A stretch of 32,779 nt of DNA, taken from Chlamydiota bacterium (GTDB taxonomy: Bacteria; Actinomycetota; Thermoleophilia; Solirubrobacterales; Solirubrobacteraceae). The stretch covers positions 1 to 32,779 of the forward strand of contig CAJCHW010000214.1 in the NCBI GenBank assembly GCA_903970125.1. The letters are read 5' to 3'. The notes under the pieces are model-generated. The model was not told the DNA's origin and did no database searches. It was given only the letters and a program-made list of their open reading frames with translations. Both the position numbers and the translations under genes were made by a program. This document shows positions 1 through 8,226 of this stretch, one piece after another; position 1 is the first letter of the stretch, and every line of letters begins with the position of its first letter.

Positions 1-22
1 CCCACCGGCGGGAGCGCGCCAA

Positions 23-625
23 TCAGCTGCCGGCCGCGAACGTGAAGTGCGTATGCGGCGGGACGTAGGGGCCGACCTCGGCGACGATCTCATCATGCGC
101 GCCGATGGGCACGCTCCCCGGCCTTCCGAGCCAGCGCGTGCCATCCACGAACACGGTCACGTGCTTGCCCGGCGATGCGCCAAACGACACCAGGCGCGAT
201 CGCGAAAGCGGCTGGCCCCAGGCAGCGAAGAGGGTCGCGAGCACCACACGGGCGCCGCGGCGCGCGAGCACGACGCCGGTGGGTTCAAGCGTTACGAGCG
301 GGCCGTAGCAACGGGCGTGGGTGATCCGTCCCGTGGAGTCCATCTGGGGTCCCTTGATCCCGATCCCCGCTGCGACGATGACCGCGCGGTTGGCTGCGAA
401 CACCTCGATGTGCGCGGCAACCCGTGGGCCGAGCGCCGGCGTGCAGGGCCTGCCCACAGGGCCTGAGGCGGGGGGAGAGAAACGTGGACCGCGGCCGATC
501 GGTCGCGCCTGGGCAAGCAACTGCTTGGGAATGGGGGATGCGGCGCCCTGGCGGCCGGACATGCCGCAGCCCGCCAACAGGGCCGGGAGAGCCAGCAGCG
601 CGGCCGCAGCCAGACGTGCGCGCAT
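23..625 (-). CDS. Lipoprotein of unknown function
   Basis: A 200-residue protein starting at the ATG at 625, preceded by a purine-rich GGCGGAAAG stretch. An in-frame start at 733 would run into the divergent gene and put a non-signal segment before the signal peptide. Residues 1-20 form a lipoprotein signal with lipobox LLAGC (lipidated Cys20), so it should sit on the outer face of the membrane. The C-terminal half holds WGQPLS, a VFVDGTRW motif and an IVAEVGP ending followed by PPHTHF. I recall this arrangement (WGxxLS, VDG, EIVLEVGP) from uncharacterised actinobacterial secreted proteins, but I cannot name a family. Reading downstream from its stop the window ends after 22 bases, so the partner gene on that side is unknown. 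Confidence 0.7.
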   Translation of the reverse strand: MRARLAAAALLALPALLAGCGMSGRQGAASPIPKQLLAQARPIGRGPRFSPPASGPVGRPCTPALGPRVAAHIEVFAANRAVIVAAGIGIKGPQMDSTGRITHARCYGPLVTLEPTGVVLARRGARVVLATLFAAWGQPLSRSRLVSFGASPGKHVTVFVDGTRWLGRPGSVPIGAHDEIVAEVGPYVPPHTHFTFAAGS

Positions 626-687
626 AGACTTTCCGCCGGGCACCTGGGCCGCTGTGGCTCGGAGCTGCATGGGCTTGGGGATCATCA

Positions 688-1419
688 ATGCTCGCGGACT
701 CTGCGCACATTCCAACACCGCGCTCGTGGGCATCCGTGTCCCTGCGGCTGCAGCTGCGGCTGCGGCTGGCGCTGTTGACGCTGATCGTAGTGCTCGTCGC
801 CGGCTGGGCTCCCGCCCGCGCGCGCGCCGACGGCGACCCGGCCAGCGACGTGCTGGTCACACAGCCACTTTTTTTGCCCTTCGATGCGGCGGTCCCGTCG
901 CGCCGGCAGGCGCAACTCGCAGCGCTGCTCCAGGAGGCCGCAAAAAGCGGCTATCAGCTGCGGCTGGCACTGATCGTCTCGCCGGCCGATCTTGGTTCGG
1001 TGAGCGAACTGTGGGGCAAGCCGCAGGCCTATGCGGAATTCCTCGGCGACGAGCTCTCGCTGGTCTACCGCGGAACGCTGCTGGTGGTGATGCCGGCCGG
1101 CGTTGGCATCTACCGCGACGGCGGATCGCTTGGCGCCGAGCGCGTGGCGCTCCAGCGCGTGCCGACGCCCGGGGACGGAGATCGAGTCGCAGTGGCGGCA
1201 CTGACGGCGATCGAGCGCGTTGCGGCGGCGGCGGGACACCCCTTGGCGCTGCCAAGTGCCACGCTTGTGCCCGTCACTGCGCACGGCCGACCGGAAACGG
1301 CCGCGTGGGTCGTGTTCGTGCTCTCGGGCGTGCTTGTCGCCGCAGCCTGGACGGTCAGCCTGAGGGCGACAGCGCTGCGCGTGCGCGGCAGGCTTGCGAC
1401 GATCAGGTGGCGGCCTTAG
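688..1419 (+). CDS. TPM-domain-like membrane protein
   Basis: A 243-residue protein with an N-terminal hydrophobic segment (about residues 24-45, signal or anchor), a soluble domain (about 54-185) and a C-terminal transmembrane helix (about 204-226). The soluble domain runs strand-helix-strand with LRLALIVSP, a YAEFLGDEL helix and GTLLVVMP followed by a glycine-rich turn. This pattern matches TPM (TLP18.3/Psb32/MOLO-1) domains, which in bacteria are usually membrane-tethered extracytoplasmic modules of poorly defined function. The ATG at 688 is used; a GTG at 736 is an equally possible start, since neither has a clear Shine-Dalgarno site. The gene is divergent from the lipoprotein at 625, and its 3' end overlaps the convergent gene ending at 1403 by 17 nt. 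Confidence 0.65.
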   Translation: MLADSAHIPTPRSWASVSLRLQLRLRLALLTLIVVLVAGWAPARARADGDPASDVLVTQPLFLPFDAAVPSRRQAQLAALLQEAAKSGYQLRLALIVSPADLGSVSELWGKPQAYAEFLGDELSLVYRGTLLVVMPAGVGIYRDGGSLGAERVALQRVPTPGDGDRVAVAALTAIERVAAAAGHPLALPSATLVPVTAHGRPETAAWVVFVLSGVLVAAAWTVSLRATALRVRGRLATIRWRP

Positions 1420-1999
1420 GCCGCGCGCCGACGCTCTTGCAGGCGGCGCTTTCGCTTGTGGCCTTGTCAAGTTCTGGGCTGGTCACTCCGCCCAGCGTGG
1501 CAAAGCTCAGCGGGATCGCCTCGACCGCGGTTGTCACGTGCTTGCTCGCAGCCGCAGCAGCAGCCTGATCGGTTGCGTTGTCAGCATCCGGGATCGCCGT
1601 TACCTGCGGCTGCAGTGCCTTCAGCGTTGAATCGGCGGTTTCGAAAGCGGAAACGAGCGCCATCGCAACGGTTGAGCCGTTCTTGACCTCTGGCACGCCT
1701 GCGCCATGCAGTGCGCTGATCACGCCTTCAGTCTCGGTGATCGTGACGGCGAGGAAGCTTTCGAGCGCTTTCTTGCTGCTTGCCGGCGTTGCCGTGGAGC
1801 CCGTTTCACCTTCGAGCTTGGCGCGGTGAACGGAAAGCTCGCGATACCACTGTACGACCGAGGTGCAGAGCTGGCCCACATAGCTTGCGGCGGTCACGGT
1901 GCCGGTGGGTGTGCTGCTGCGGCCGCAGCCGGTCACGAGCACCACGGAAAGTGCGACAGCGGCCACCATCGCGAGTGGCCTGCGGGGGTGTCTGGGCAT
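1403..1999 (-). CDS. Lipoprotein, tandem paralogue A
   Basis: A 198-residue lipoprotein with signal peptide and lipobox LVTGC (Cys25). The mature part is predicted mostly helical, with one Cys near its start (GQLCTS) and one near its end (AACKSVGA), which could form a disulfide. It aligns along its whole length with the gene at 2099-2677: shared features include a Y-x-G-x-[LI]-C motif, a GST/TPA segment and G[VT]PEV[KA]NG. The ATG at 1999 is preferred to a TTG at 2023 because it lies right before the basic n-region; a -10-like TATTCT (2020 to 2015 on this strand) is just upstream. Function unknown. An extracytoplasmic helical binding or structural role is only a guess. Confidence 0.72.
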   Translation of the reverse strand: MPRHPRRPLAMVAAVALSVVLVTGCGRSSTPTGTVTAASYVGQLCTSVVQWYRELSVHRAKLEGETGSTATPASSKKALESFLAVTITETEGVISALHGAGVPEVKNGSTVAMALVSAFETADSTLKALQPQVTAIPDADNATDQAAAAAASKHVTTAVEAIPLSFATLGGVTSPELDKATSESAACKSVGARPKAAT

Positions 2000-2098
2000 G
2001 GGTACCACGCGGCGAGAATACAAGACCGCGCGCCAATCTTCGCCGACCCCGACCCGAGCGCAGGCTGACAGCGTGACTAAGGCAGCGCCGTCAGGGGC

Positions 2099-2677
2099 CT
2101 AACCGGCCCCGATGGCCGAGCACGCGGGGGCCGTCGCGGCGGCCTTCTGCAGCGCGGGGCTGCGCAGCGGGGCGAGGCCGCCGGAAATGCCCGACAGCGA
2201 GGCCCGCACGTCCGCGCTCACGGACTTGGTGGCAGTCAGGAAAGCCCCGCGGTCGCCCGTTGGTAAACGCGTGACGCTTTCCCGCACGCGCGCAAGCGCA
2301 GTGGTCGCGTGCTCGAAGGCCTTCAACAGCGAGGTTGCAATCCGATTGCCGTTGGCCACTTCCGGCGTGCCGGCCGCGTGCAGCTCCTTCACTATCGCTT
2401 CAGAGGCCGACACGGAGCTGGCAAGCAGCGCTTGCAGCGCCTGCTTTGCGCGCGCGGGCGTGCTTCCGGGTGCGAGCTGCTTGGCGATGCCATTGGAGCT
2501 GTGTTGAAGCGTGTCCAGCCAGCTGCCGACGGCGGCGCAGATGTGACCGGCGTAGACGCTCGGGCTGGTGTTGGCGCCCGTGGATGCGGTGGGGGCGGCC
2601 GAGCTACCGCACCCGGCCAGCGCAAGGGCGGCGACGAGCGCGCATACGCGCAAAGCGTTAGTCGTGCGACCACCCAC
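2099..2677 (-). CDS. Lipoprotein, tandem paralogue B
   Basis: A 192-residue lipoprotein starting at GTG 2677, with lipobox LAGC (Cys23). It is the upstream neighbour and clear paralogue of the gene at 1403-1999. Both share the Y-A/V-G-x-[LI]-C motif after a Ser/Thr-rich linker, a central helix ending in the G[VT]PEV[KA]NG motif and a Cys near the C-terminus (PACSAIGAG here). The two genes are separated by 99 nt, so they may be transcribed together or paralogue A may have its own promoter. No enzymatic motif is visible. It is divergent from the PurM-like gene, with 82 nt between the start codons. Confidence 0.72.
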   Translation of the reverse strand: MGGRTTNALRVCALVAALALAGCGSSAAPTASTGANTSPSVYAGHICAAVGSWLDTLQHSSNGIAKQLAPGSTPARAKQALQALLASSVSASEAIVKELHAAGTPEVANGNRIATSLLKAFEHATTALARVRESVTRLPTGDRGAFLTATKSVSADVRASLSGISGGLAPLRSPALQKAAATAPACSAIGAG

Positions 2678-2743
2678 GGCGCGAGCTTAGCTCAGGAGCC
2701 GGGCGGCAGCGATGGCTGGGCGGGGCAGGCGCAGCGGTGCGGA

Positions 2744-2749
2744 TACGAT
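2744..2749 (+). promoter_or_regulatory. -10 element of the PurM-like gene (leaderless start)
   Basis: TACGAT lies 10 nt before the ATG at 2760, and there is no Shine-Dalgarno sequence close to that ATG. Transcription would begin at or a few bases before the start codon. No good -35 box is visible. Confidence 0.4.
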
Positions 2750-2759
2750 CGCGGTCGCG

Positions 2760-3890
2760 ATGAGCGATGCGACGCCAAAGGTGGGCCGCGACGCCTATAA
2801 GCAGGCGGGAGTGGACTACGAGACGCTGGATGCGGGCAAGCGCGATGCGGTGGCGGCGGCGCTGGCGACCTCGGACCTGCTGCTGGCGCGCGGGGGCAGG
2901 GCGCTTGACGGCTCGCGTGGATCGCCGGCGTTCGTGTTGGAGTTGGCGGGCAGACGGCTCGCCTTTGTCCTCGAGTGCCTGGGCACGAAGTCGATTGTCG
3001 CCAGGCAGGTCTACGAGCAGCTCGGGGTAAACCGCTTTGCCGATGTCGCCTACGACACGGTGGCCGCGATCGTGGGCGATCTGTGCTGCGTGGGTGCCGC
3101 GCCGGCGGTCGTAAACGCGTACTTCGCCACGGGCTCGTCGCAGTGGTACGCACAGCACGAGCTCGCGCAGGCCCTGATTGAAGGCTGGAGCCGCGCGTGC
3201 GTTGACGCGGGGTGTGTCTGGGGCGGCGGCGAGTCGCCGTCTTTGACCGGGCTGGTGGCCGAGCGCGAGATCGAGCTGGCGGGCAGCGCGGTGGGGGTGA
3301 TCCCGGACGGGATCGAGCCCATCCTGGGCGAGCATTTGGGGGCGGGCGACGAGATCGTGCTTGTGGCTTCGACGGGCTTGCACGCCAACGGGGTCTCGGT
3401 GGCGCGAATGGTGGCTGGACGGCTGCCGGACGGTTACGCGACGGCGATCGCTTCAGGCAGGCAGCTGGGCGATGCGGTGCTCGATCCGTCGGCGCTCTAC
3501 TCGCCCCTGGTCGAGGCGCTGCTGGCCGATGCCTTGGTGCCGACGTACATCAGCCACATCACGGGACACGGGCTGCTGAAGCTGATGCGCTCGCCCAAGG
3601 AGTTGACATACCGCATCGCACAGCTGCCACCGGTTCCGGAGGTGCTGCAGTTCCTCGTTGACGAGGCGAAGATGGATGCGCCGACGGCGTATTCGACGTT
3701 CAACATGGGCGTGGGCCTGGCGCTGTGCGCCAGGCCTGGCACTGGCACGGCCGTGCAGGCGGTTGCGCAGGCGGCGGGATTTGAGGCGACGCTCGCGGGA
3801 ACGGTCGAGGCGGGTGAGCGCCAGGTCATCCTTGAGCCCGTGGGCGTGCACTTCGCCGGCTCTCAGCTTGACCTGGGCGGGCGTGCCTGA
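2760..3890 (+). CDS. AIR synthase (PurM)-like protein, divergent
   Basis: A 376-residue member of the PurM/AIR synthase superfamily, which in its classic role closes formylglycinamidine ribonucleotide to AIR using ATP in purine synthesis. Family features seen are an N-terminal AGVDYETL segment, GTKS, a D-x-V-A-x-x-V-G-D-L helix followed by GAAP and YFATG, a glycine-rich WGGGES loop, ASTGLHANG, HITGHGLL and TFNMGVGLAL. Several signature positions differ from canonical PurM: the DGVGTK loop is ECLGTK, GGETAEMPG is GGGESPSLTG, and ITGGGL is ITGHGL. It could be a diverged PurM or a relative with another substrate. The ATG at 2760 is preferred; an ATG at 2712 with AGGAG 13 nt upstream is the alternative. 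Confidence 0.75.
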   Translation: MSDATPKVGRDAYKQAGVDYETLDAGKRDAVAAALATSDLLLARGGRALDGSRGSPAFVLELAGRRLAFVLECLGTKSIVARQVYEQLGVNRFADVAYDTVAAIVGDLCCVGAAPAVVNAYFATGSSQWYAQHELAQALIEGWSRACVDAGCVWGGGESPSLTGLVAEREIELAGSAVGVIPDGIEPILGEHLGAGDEIVLVASTGLHANGVSVARMVAGRLPDGYATAIASGRQLGDAVLDPSALYSPLVEALLADALVPTYISHITGHGLLKLMRSPKELTYRIAQLPPVPEVLQFLVDEAKMDAPTAYSTFNMGVGLALCARPGTGTAVQAVAQAAGFEATLAGTVEAGERQVILEPVGVHFAGSQLDLGGRA

Positions 3891-3923
3891 CGGTGGGCCA
3901 CATCCGGCCCGGCGCGGCGGCGT

Positions 3924-3984
3924 TGTAGTACTAGGCTCTGGCTATGATCGACGCTGCGCCAGGCACTACTACAGCAGCTGGCGC
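3924..3984 (+). promoter_or_regulatory. Promoter and hairpin leader of the secreted-protein gene
   Basis: TATGAT at 3943-3948 is a good -10 element and predicts a transcript start near 3955. Starting there, GCGCCAG (3956-3962) and CTGGCGC (3978-3984) form a perfect 7-bp stem at the very 5' end of the mRNA. A second inverted pair, TGTAGTA (3924-3930) and TACTACA (3967-3973), brackets the promoter and could be an operator. No convincing -35 is seen at normal spacing. The leader to the ATG at 4131 would be about 175 nt; I see no recognised riboswitch in it. Confidence 0.4.
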
Positions 3985-4130
3985 GTGTTCTAACTCATAC
4001 CGGGGGTCCTTCCTTGAGCTTGTTGCTCGACTTGGTCTCGCCGGTTTGGTCGCAGTGCGCCGGGGGTAGCCGGTAGCCAGCGGCCGACCTGTCCTGTCCA
4101 TGTGAAGTGAAAAGTAGAACTGAGGAGAGA

Positions 4131-4973
4131 ATGCCGATTACCGAAGCCTCCACCGATTCAACCCTCGTCGCTGTTGCCCCGCGGCGCCGCGGGCGCTCGC
4201 GCGTCCTGGGCCTGGGTGCCCTGATCGCCGCGGGCACGCTGGCCGTTGCGGCTGTGGCGCCGGCGCTTGCCTCGGCAGCGCCGACGGTCACTGCGCACGC
4301 CAAGATCCTGCCGATCCCGGGTTTCGCCCACACGGGCAACATTCTCGGCGCCGGCGCCGACCTGGAAACCATCTTCGAAATCACGGGCAACGAATACGAT
4401 GGTGGCCCACCGCCGTTGACCGAAGTCAAGGTCTACTTCCCGAAGGGGACCAAGATCCACACCTCCGGTTTTCCCACGTGCACTGGGGCGACGCTTGAAC
4501 ATGGCGGTGGCGGCGCTTGTCCGGCCAAGTCCAAGGCGGGCCCGGCTGGCTCGACCAAGGGCTTTGTGAGCCTCGGCAGCGAACGCGTGGAAGAGACCGT
4601 CAAGGTGGAACCGTTCTTCGTCGCCGGGGGTCTTGACTTCTGGATCGAAGGCGACACGCCGGTCAAGATCGAAAAGCTGGCCACGGGCTCCTGGGCGTTC
4701 CCGGCCTCCGGCCCTGTGCTGACGGTGCACGTGCCGCTGATCGAAACGGTCTCAGAAGCCCCCGACGCCTCGGCTGTGAACATCGTCAACGTCGCGGGCG
4801 GGGCGATCAAGAAGGGCGGCAAGGCCCTCTACTACGGGACGATCCCCAAGAAGTGTCCCAAGGGCGGTTTCCCGGCCAAGGCCGAACTGACCTTTGGCAG
4901 CATCACAAATCCCAGCATCGCGGGATCGACGGTCACGGCGAGCACGAAGGTGCCCTGCCCGACCAAGAAGTAG
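4131..4973 (+). CDS. Secreted protein of unknown function
   Basis: A 280-residue secreted protein. The start at ATG 4131 is fixed by AGGAG at 4123-4127; an in-frame GTG at 4107 would place that site inside the gene. Residues 1-50 form a long signal sequence with a basic PRRRGRSR region, a hydrophobic core and an ALASAAP cleavage region, and no lipobox. The mature part looks beta-rich, with VKVYFPKGT, LDFWIEGDTPV and a C-terminal AELTFGSI segment, and holds four cysteines (about 117, 130, 242, 276) that could form two disulfides. It has its own promoter, strong ribosome site and downstream terminator, as expected for a well-expressed envelope protein. No family recognised. It lies upstream of the MCE operon but is separated from it by about 400 nt. 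Confidence 0.78.
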   Translation: MPITEASTDSTLVAVAPRRRGRSRVLGLGALIAAGTLAVAAVAPALASAAPTVTAHAKILPIPGFAHTGNILGAGADLETIFEITGNEYDGGPPPLTEVKVYFPKGTKIHTSGFPTCTGATLEHGGGGACPAKSKAGPAGSTKGFVSLGSERVEETVKVEPFFVAGGLDFWIEGDTPVKIEKLATGSWAFPASGPVLTVHVPLIETVSEAPDASAVNIVNVAGGAIKKGGKALYYGTIPKKCPKGGFPAKAELTFGSITNPSIAGSTVTASTKVPCPTKK

Positions 4974-5018
4974 GCCTCAGCGCTGCGCTTGCGGCGCGCA
5001 ACTTTGATGGGTCCGGGT

Positions 5019-5052
5019 GCGGGCGGGATGGCAGCGATGCCACCCCGCCCGC
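5019..5052 (+). terminator. Stem-loop terminator after the secreted-protein gene
   Basis: A 9-bp GC stem (5019-5027 with 5044-5052), one A/C mismatch, then a 5-bp stem (5029-5033 with 5038-5042) closed by a GCGA loop of the GNRA type. It starts 45 nt after the stop codon and is followed by GTGCGTTGTTGG, only weakly T-rich. Termination or 3'-end protection is likely. Confidence 0.6.
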
Positions 5053-5303
5053 GTGCGTTGTTGGCGGCCGCCGCGCACAGGCGCGAGGGCTGGCGGCTGG
5101 GCGAGGCTTGCCTGTGGCGATCCGGGTAGCATTCGGGGGTGCTGGCAGGGAGTTTTGGCCGTTTTGGCGGCCTTGGGATGTCGCCACGGCTGGCTGGTGG
5201 CGCCGTGGGCTTCAAGCACACGAAACCGGGGGTCGCAGGGAGGCAGGGGATCGGTGCGTGCGAGTTGAAGATGCCAGTGATCTGGGCACTCGCCACAGAT
5301 CTT
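5053..5303. other. Non-coding gap before the MCE operon
   Basis: About 250 bases without a supportable gene. Short open frames here lack ribosome sites and have no recognisable protein features. TTTTGGCCGTTTTGGCGGCC near 5154-5173 contains a short GGCCG/CGGCC repeat that may fold. Nothing else stands out. Confidence 0.4.
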
Positions 5304-5332
5304 TTGACGGAAGCGCACAGAGGGTCTGACAT
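5304..5332 (+). promoter_or_regulatory. Candidate promoter of the MCE operon
   Basis: TTGACG (5304-5309, 5 of 6 to the -35 consensus) is followed after 17 nt by TGACAT (5327-5332, a weak -10). It would start transcription about 33 nt before the first MCE start codon at 5372. Confidence 0.45.
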
Positions 5333-5371
5333 AGGCGAAGGATCGGCTTTTGAGCAAGGGTTCCCGTTGAG

Positions 5372-6814
5372 GTGACGGCGCTGCTTGGAAACAGCGGCCG
5401 CCGGGCAGTGGTCGCCGCTTGCGCGGCGCTGGCGCTGCTTGCGCTCGTGCTCGTGCTCGTGAGCGGCTCCTCTCACCCCTACCAGGTGCGCGCCATCTTC
5501 GACGACGCCGCCAACCTGACGCCGGGTGAGCAGGTCAAGATCGCCGGCGTGCCGGTTGGCAGCGTGACCTCGGTCACGCCGACGCCGCAGGCCAAGGCGG
5601 CGGTGGTCATAAACATCACGGCGCCGGGCTTTCAGGACTTTCGCACCGACGCCTACTGCATAATCAGGCCGCAGTCGCTTCTGGGCGAGAAGTACGTCGA
5701 CTGCCGCCCCACCGAAGCACACGCCGAAGGCGCTGCGCTGCCACCGAAGCTGGCGGTGGTCCCGTCGGGCCAGGAAGGCGCAGGTCAGCGCCTGCTGCCC
5801 GTGACCAACACCTCAAGCCCGGTCGATCCGGACCTGCTCCAGGACATCGCGCAGCTGCCGGAGGCTCAGCGGCTGCGGATCATCCTCAACGAACTCGGGG
5901 TTGGGCTCACTGGGCGCGGTGAAGACCTCCACGAAGTGATCTTGCGTGCCAGCCCGGCACTGCGGGAAACCAACCGCGTGTTGGCCATTCTGGCCAACGA
6001 GAACCACGTTCTGTCGAGGCTGGCGGTCGACTCCGACAAGGCGTTGACTCCGCTTGCGGCGGTGCGCCGGCGTGTGGCCGACTTCCTCGTGGCAAGCAAC
6101 ACCGTGGGCACAGCCAGCGCGCGTCACGAGCAGCAGCTCGCGCAGACGCTCGCAGACTTTCCTGCGTTCTTGGAACAGATCCGGCCGGCGATGGCTCGGA
6201 TCGCAACCTTCGCCGACGAAACGACCCCGGTGTTCTCGGACCTGGGCAAGGCGGCGCCGTCGATCGATCAGATCTTCACGGGACTGCCCGCGTTTGCGCA
6301 AAGTTCGAGCACGTATTTCGCCAGCCTGGGCAAGCTCGGCCCCAGCGCCGGCGGCGCGCTCCAGGCCAGCGAACCGCTGCTCCAGCGCTTGCAAGCGCTC
6401 GGGATCGCGGCCAAGCCCTTCGCGGGCAACTTCTCAGGGCTTTTGGAAAGCCTGCGCACGACGGGTGGCATCGAGCGTCTGATGGACACGCTCTTCCTGG
6501 CGTCCGGCGCGACCAACGGCTACGACGCGCTCGGGCACTTCCTCCGGACCGCGCTGATCTCCGGCAACTGTTTCCAGGCCCGCGCCACGCCGAAAAGTGG
6601 CGGTGGGGGCAGCGGTGAATGTGAAGGGAACTTCTCCAGGCAGACGACCCCGGCGCAGACGAGCTCTGCGCACAGTTCGGCCTCCGCAGCCGGCCAAAGC
6701 GCCTCGCAGGCAACGCTCGCGCGCACGCTGGGGCTGCTGGAACGCTCAAAACACGCCTCCGGCTCGGGCTCCGGTGCCTCGCGTCTGTTGCTCAACTACC
6801 TGCTCGGCGAATGA
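5372..6814 (+). CDS. MCE family protein, subunit 1 of 6
   Basis: A 480-residue single-pass envelope protein and the first gene of the MCE operon. An N-terminal transmembrane helix (about 12-31) is followed by the MCE/MlaD domain (about 37-113), with the hallmark core GEQVKIAGVPVGSVTSV and LLGEKYVDC. A long helical region follows (about 150-390), then a low-complexity Gly/Ser tail with two cysteines (GNCFQA, GECEGNF). In the family six such subunits form a ring and a helical tunnel that carries lipids between the outer layer and the inner-membrane permease. The start is GTG 5372, with AAGGG 11 nt upstream. Its stop overlaps the next start as ATGA, so translation is coupled. The substrate cannot be read from the sequence. 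Confidence 0.88.
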   Translation: MTALLGNSGRRAVVAACAALALLALVLVLVSGSSHPYQVRAIFDDAANLTPGEQVKIAGVPVGSVTSVTPTPQAKAAVVINITAPGFQDFRTDAYCIIRPQSLLGEKYVDCRPTEAHAEGAALPPKLAVVPSGQEGAGQRLLPVTNTSSPVDPDLLQDIAQLPEAQRLRIILNELGVGLTGRGEDLHEVILRASPALRETNRVLAILANENHVLSRLAVDSDKALTPLAAVRRRVADFLVASNTVGTASARHEQQLAQTLADFPAFLEQIRPAMARIATFADETTPVFSDLGKAAPSIDQIFTGLPAFAQSSSTYFASLGKLGPSAGGALQASEPLLQRLQALGIAAKPFAGNFSGLLESLRTTGGIERLMDTLFLASGATNGYDALGHFLRTALISGNCFQARATPKSGGGGSGECEGNFSRQTTPAQTSSAHSSASAAGQSASQATLARTLGLLERSKHASGSGSGASRLLLNYLLGE

Positions 6815-8226
6815 GGTCCCTGATGGCGATCGCTAGCCCACCCAGGTCCTCGGCGCCCGTGCCGCCGCCGCGCAGTGGCCCGACCGCTCCATCTAGGCGC
6901 GCTTCGCTTCAAGGCCGCCTTCGCGGCGCACTCGCGGGCCTGCTCGTGTTCGTGCTCGTGGTGATCGCCTACGTGGCGCTGACGGCCTCATCGGGCGCGC
7001 AGTACAAGCTCGTGTTCTCAAGCGATGAGTTGCTGGTCCTGGGTGATCCCGTGGAGGTCGGCGGAGTGCCCGTTGGCTCGGTCAAAGAAATCACGCTCAG
7101 CCACGACGACAAAGCCGTGGTCACGGTTTCGGTCAGCTCGTCGCTGACGCCCCTGCATCAGGGCACGAGTGCCGAAATCCGGGTTCCATCGCTTTCGGGC
7201 GTGGCGGACCGCTATGTCGCGCTGACGCCGGGGCCCAACAACTATCCGGCGTTGCCGGCGGGCGCGACGATCACGAAGACTTCTAACCCGGTTGACCTCG
7301 ATGAACTGTTCAACTCGCTGAACGTGAACACCCGCAGAGGCCTGCAGCAGGTGATCGAAGGCTTCGCCGAGCAGTACTCGGGCGTTGAAGGAGACGTCAA
7401 CTCCGCCGTCGGCTACTTCCCCGCAACGCTTCAGTCCTTGGACCACGTCTTCGCCGAACTTGGCCACGACGAACGTACCTTCACCGACTTTTTGATCAAT
7501 GTGGCGCAGGCCACGAGCGTGATCGGTTCCCGTAGTGCTTCGCTGCAGAGTCTGATCGGCAACGCCGACGCGACCTTTGCCGCAATCGGCTCCCAACAGG
7601 AAAACCTCGAGAGCGGCTTGAAGCAGCTGCCGGAAACGCTCACGCAGGGCACGGCCACCTTCAAGGCGCTGCCGTCAACGCTGAGCGCGCTCACGCGCCT
7701 GGTCAACCTTTCAAAGACCGACACCAGGACCCTGCCGTCGCTGTTTGAACGGCTGGCGCCGCTGCTGGTCGAGGCCACGCCGGTCGTGCACGACCTCAGC
7801 GTGGCGATCGACAAGCCGGGACCGGACAACGACCTCACCGATGCCGCCCTGGCGCTGCCGAATCTCGCCAAGACCCTGCAGACGGCGTCGCCGAACACGG
7901 TCAAGGCGCTACGCGAAGGGCTGCCGGACTCGGCGCTGTTTGCGCCGTACTCCCCCGATCTTGAGGGTTTCGTGCGCGGCTTCGGCGAGGCGACGGCCTA
8001 CTACGACGCCGACGGCCACTACGCACACGTGTTGCCCCAGTTCGACACGTTCAAGCTGGAAACGGAAAACACGCTCAAGCCGGTCACGCCCCAGGAAGGC
8101 CTGCAAGGACTGAAGACCGGTCAGCTGACCCGCTGCCCGGGCGCCGCCACGGCGCCGGCCGGCGACGGCTCCTCGCCGTTTGCCGACAGCCCCCTCTTGG
8201 GTTGTGACCCCGCGGAGGTGCCGTGA
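6811..8226 (+). CDS. MCE family protein, subunit 2 of 6
   Basis: 471 residues. A Pro/Ser/Arg-rich cytoplasmic leader (about 8-30) precedes the transmembrane helix (about 39-58) and the MCE domain (about 65-142, core GDPVEVGGVPVGSVKEI and GVADRYVAL). Right after the domain comes NPVDLDELFNSLNVNTRRGL, a motif seen in similar form in the other subunits of this operon. Residues about 160-420 are helical and would build the tunnel, and the tail ends with a Cys (LLGCDPAEVP). The ATG at 6811 overlaps the previous stop by 4 nt; a second ATG at 6823 is possible. It should work only as part of the hetero-oligomer with its five neighbours. Confidence 0.88.
   Translation: MRSLMAIASPPRSSAPVPPPRSGPTAPSRRASLQGRLRGALAGLLVFVLVVIAYVALTASSGAQYKLVFSSDELLVLGDPVEVGGVPVGSVKEITLSHDDKAVVTVSVSSSLTPLHQGTSAEIRVPSLSGVADRYVALTPGPNNYPALPAGATITKTSNPVDLDELFNSLNVNTRRGLQQVIEGFAEQYSGVEGDVNSAVGYFPATLQSLDHVFAELGHDERTFTDFLINVAQATSVIGSRSASLQSLIGNADATFAAIGSQQENLESGLKQLPETLTQGTATFKALPSTLSALTRLVNLSKTDTRTLPSLFERLAPLLVEATPVVHDLSVAIDKPGPDNDLTDAALALPNLAKTLQTASPNTVKALREGLPDSALFAPYSPDLEGFVRGFGEATAYYDADGHYAHVLPQFDTFKLETENTLKPVTPQEGLQGLKTGQLTRCPGAATAPAGDGSSPFADSPLLGCDPAEVP

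Noticed and set aside
321-1568. 415-codon plus-strand frame spanning the first three genes
   Set aside because: Low-complexity Arg/Ala/Gly translation that crosses gene boundaries and competes with genes that have signal peptides and domain patterns.
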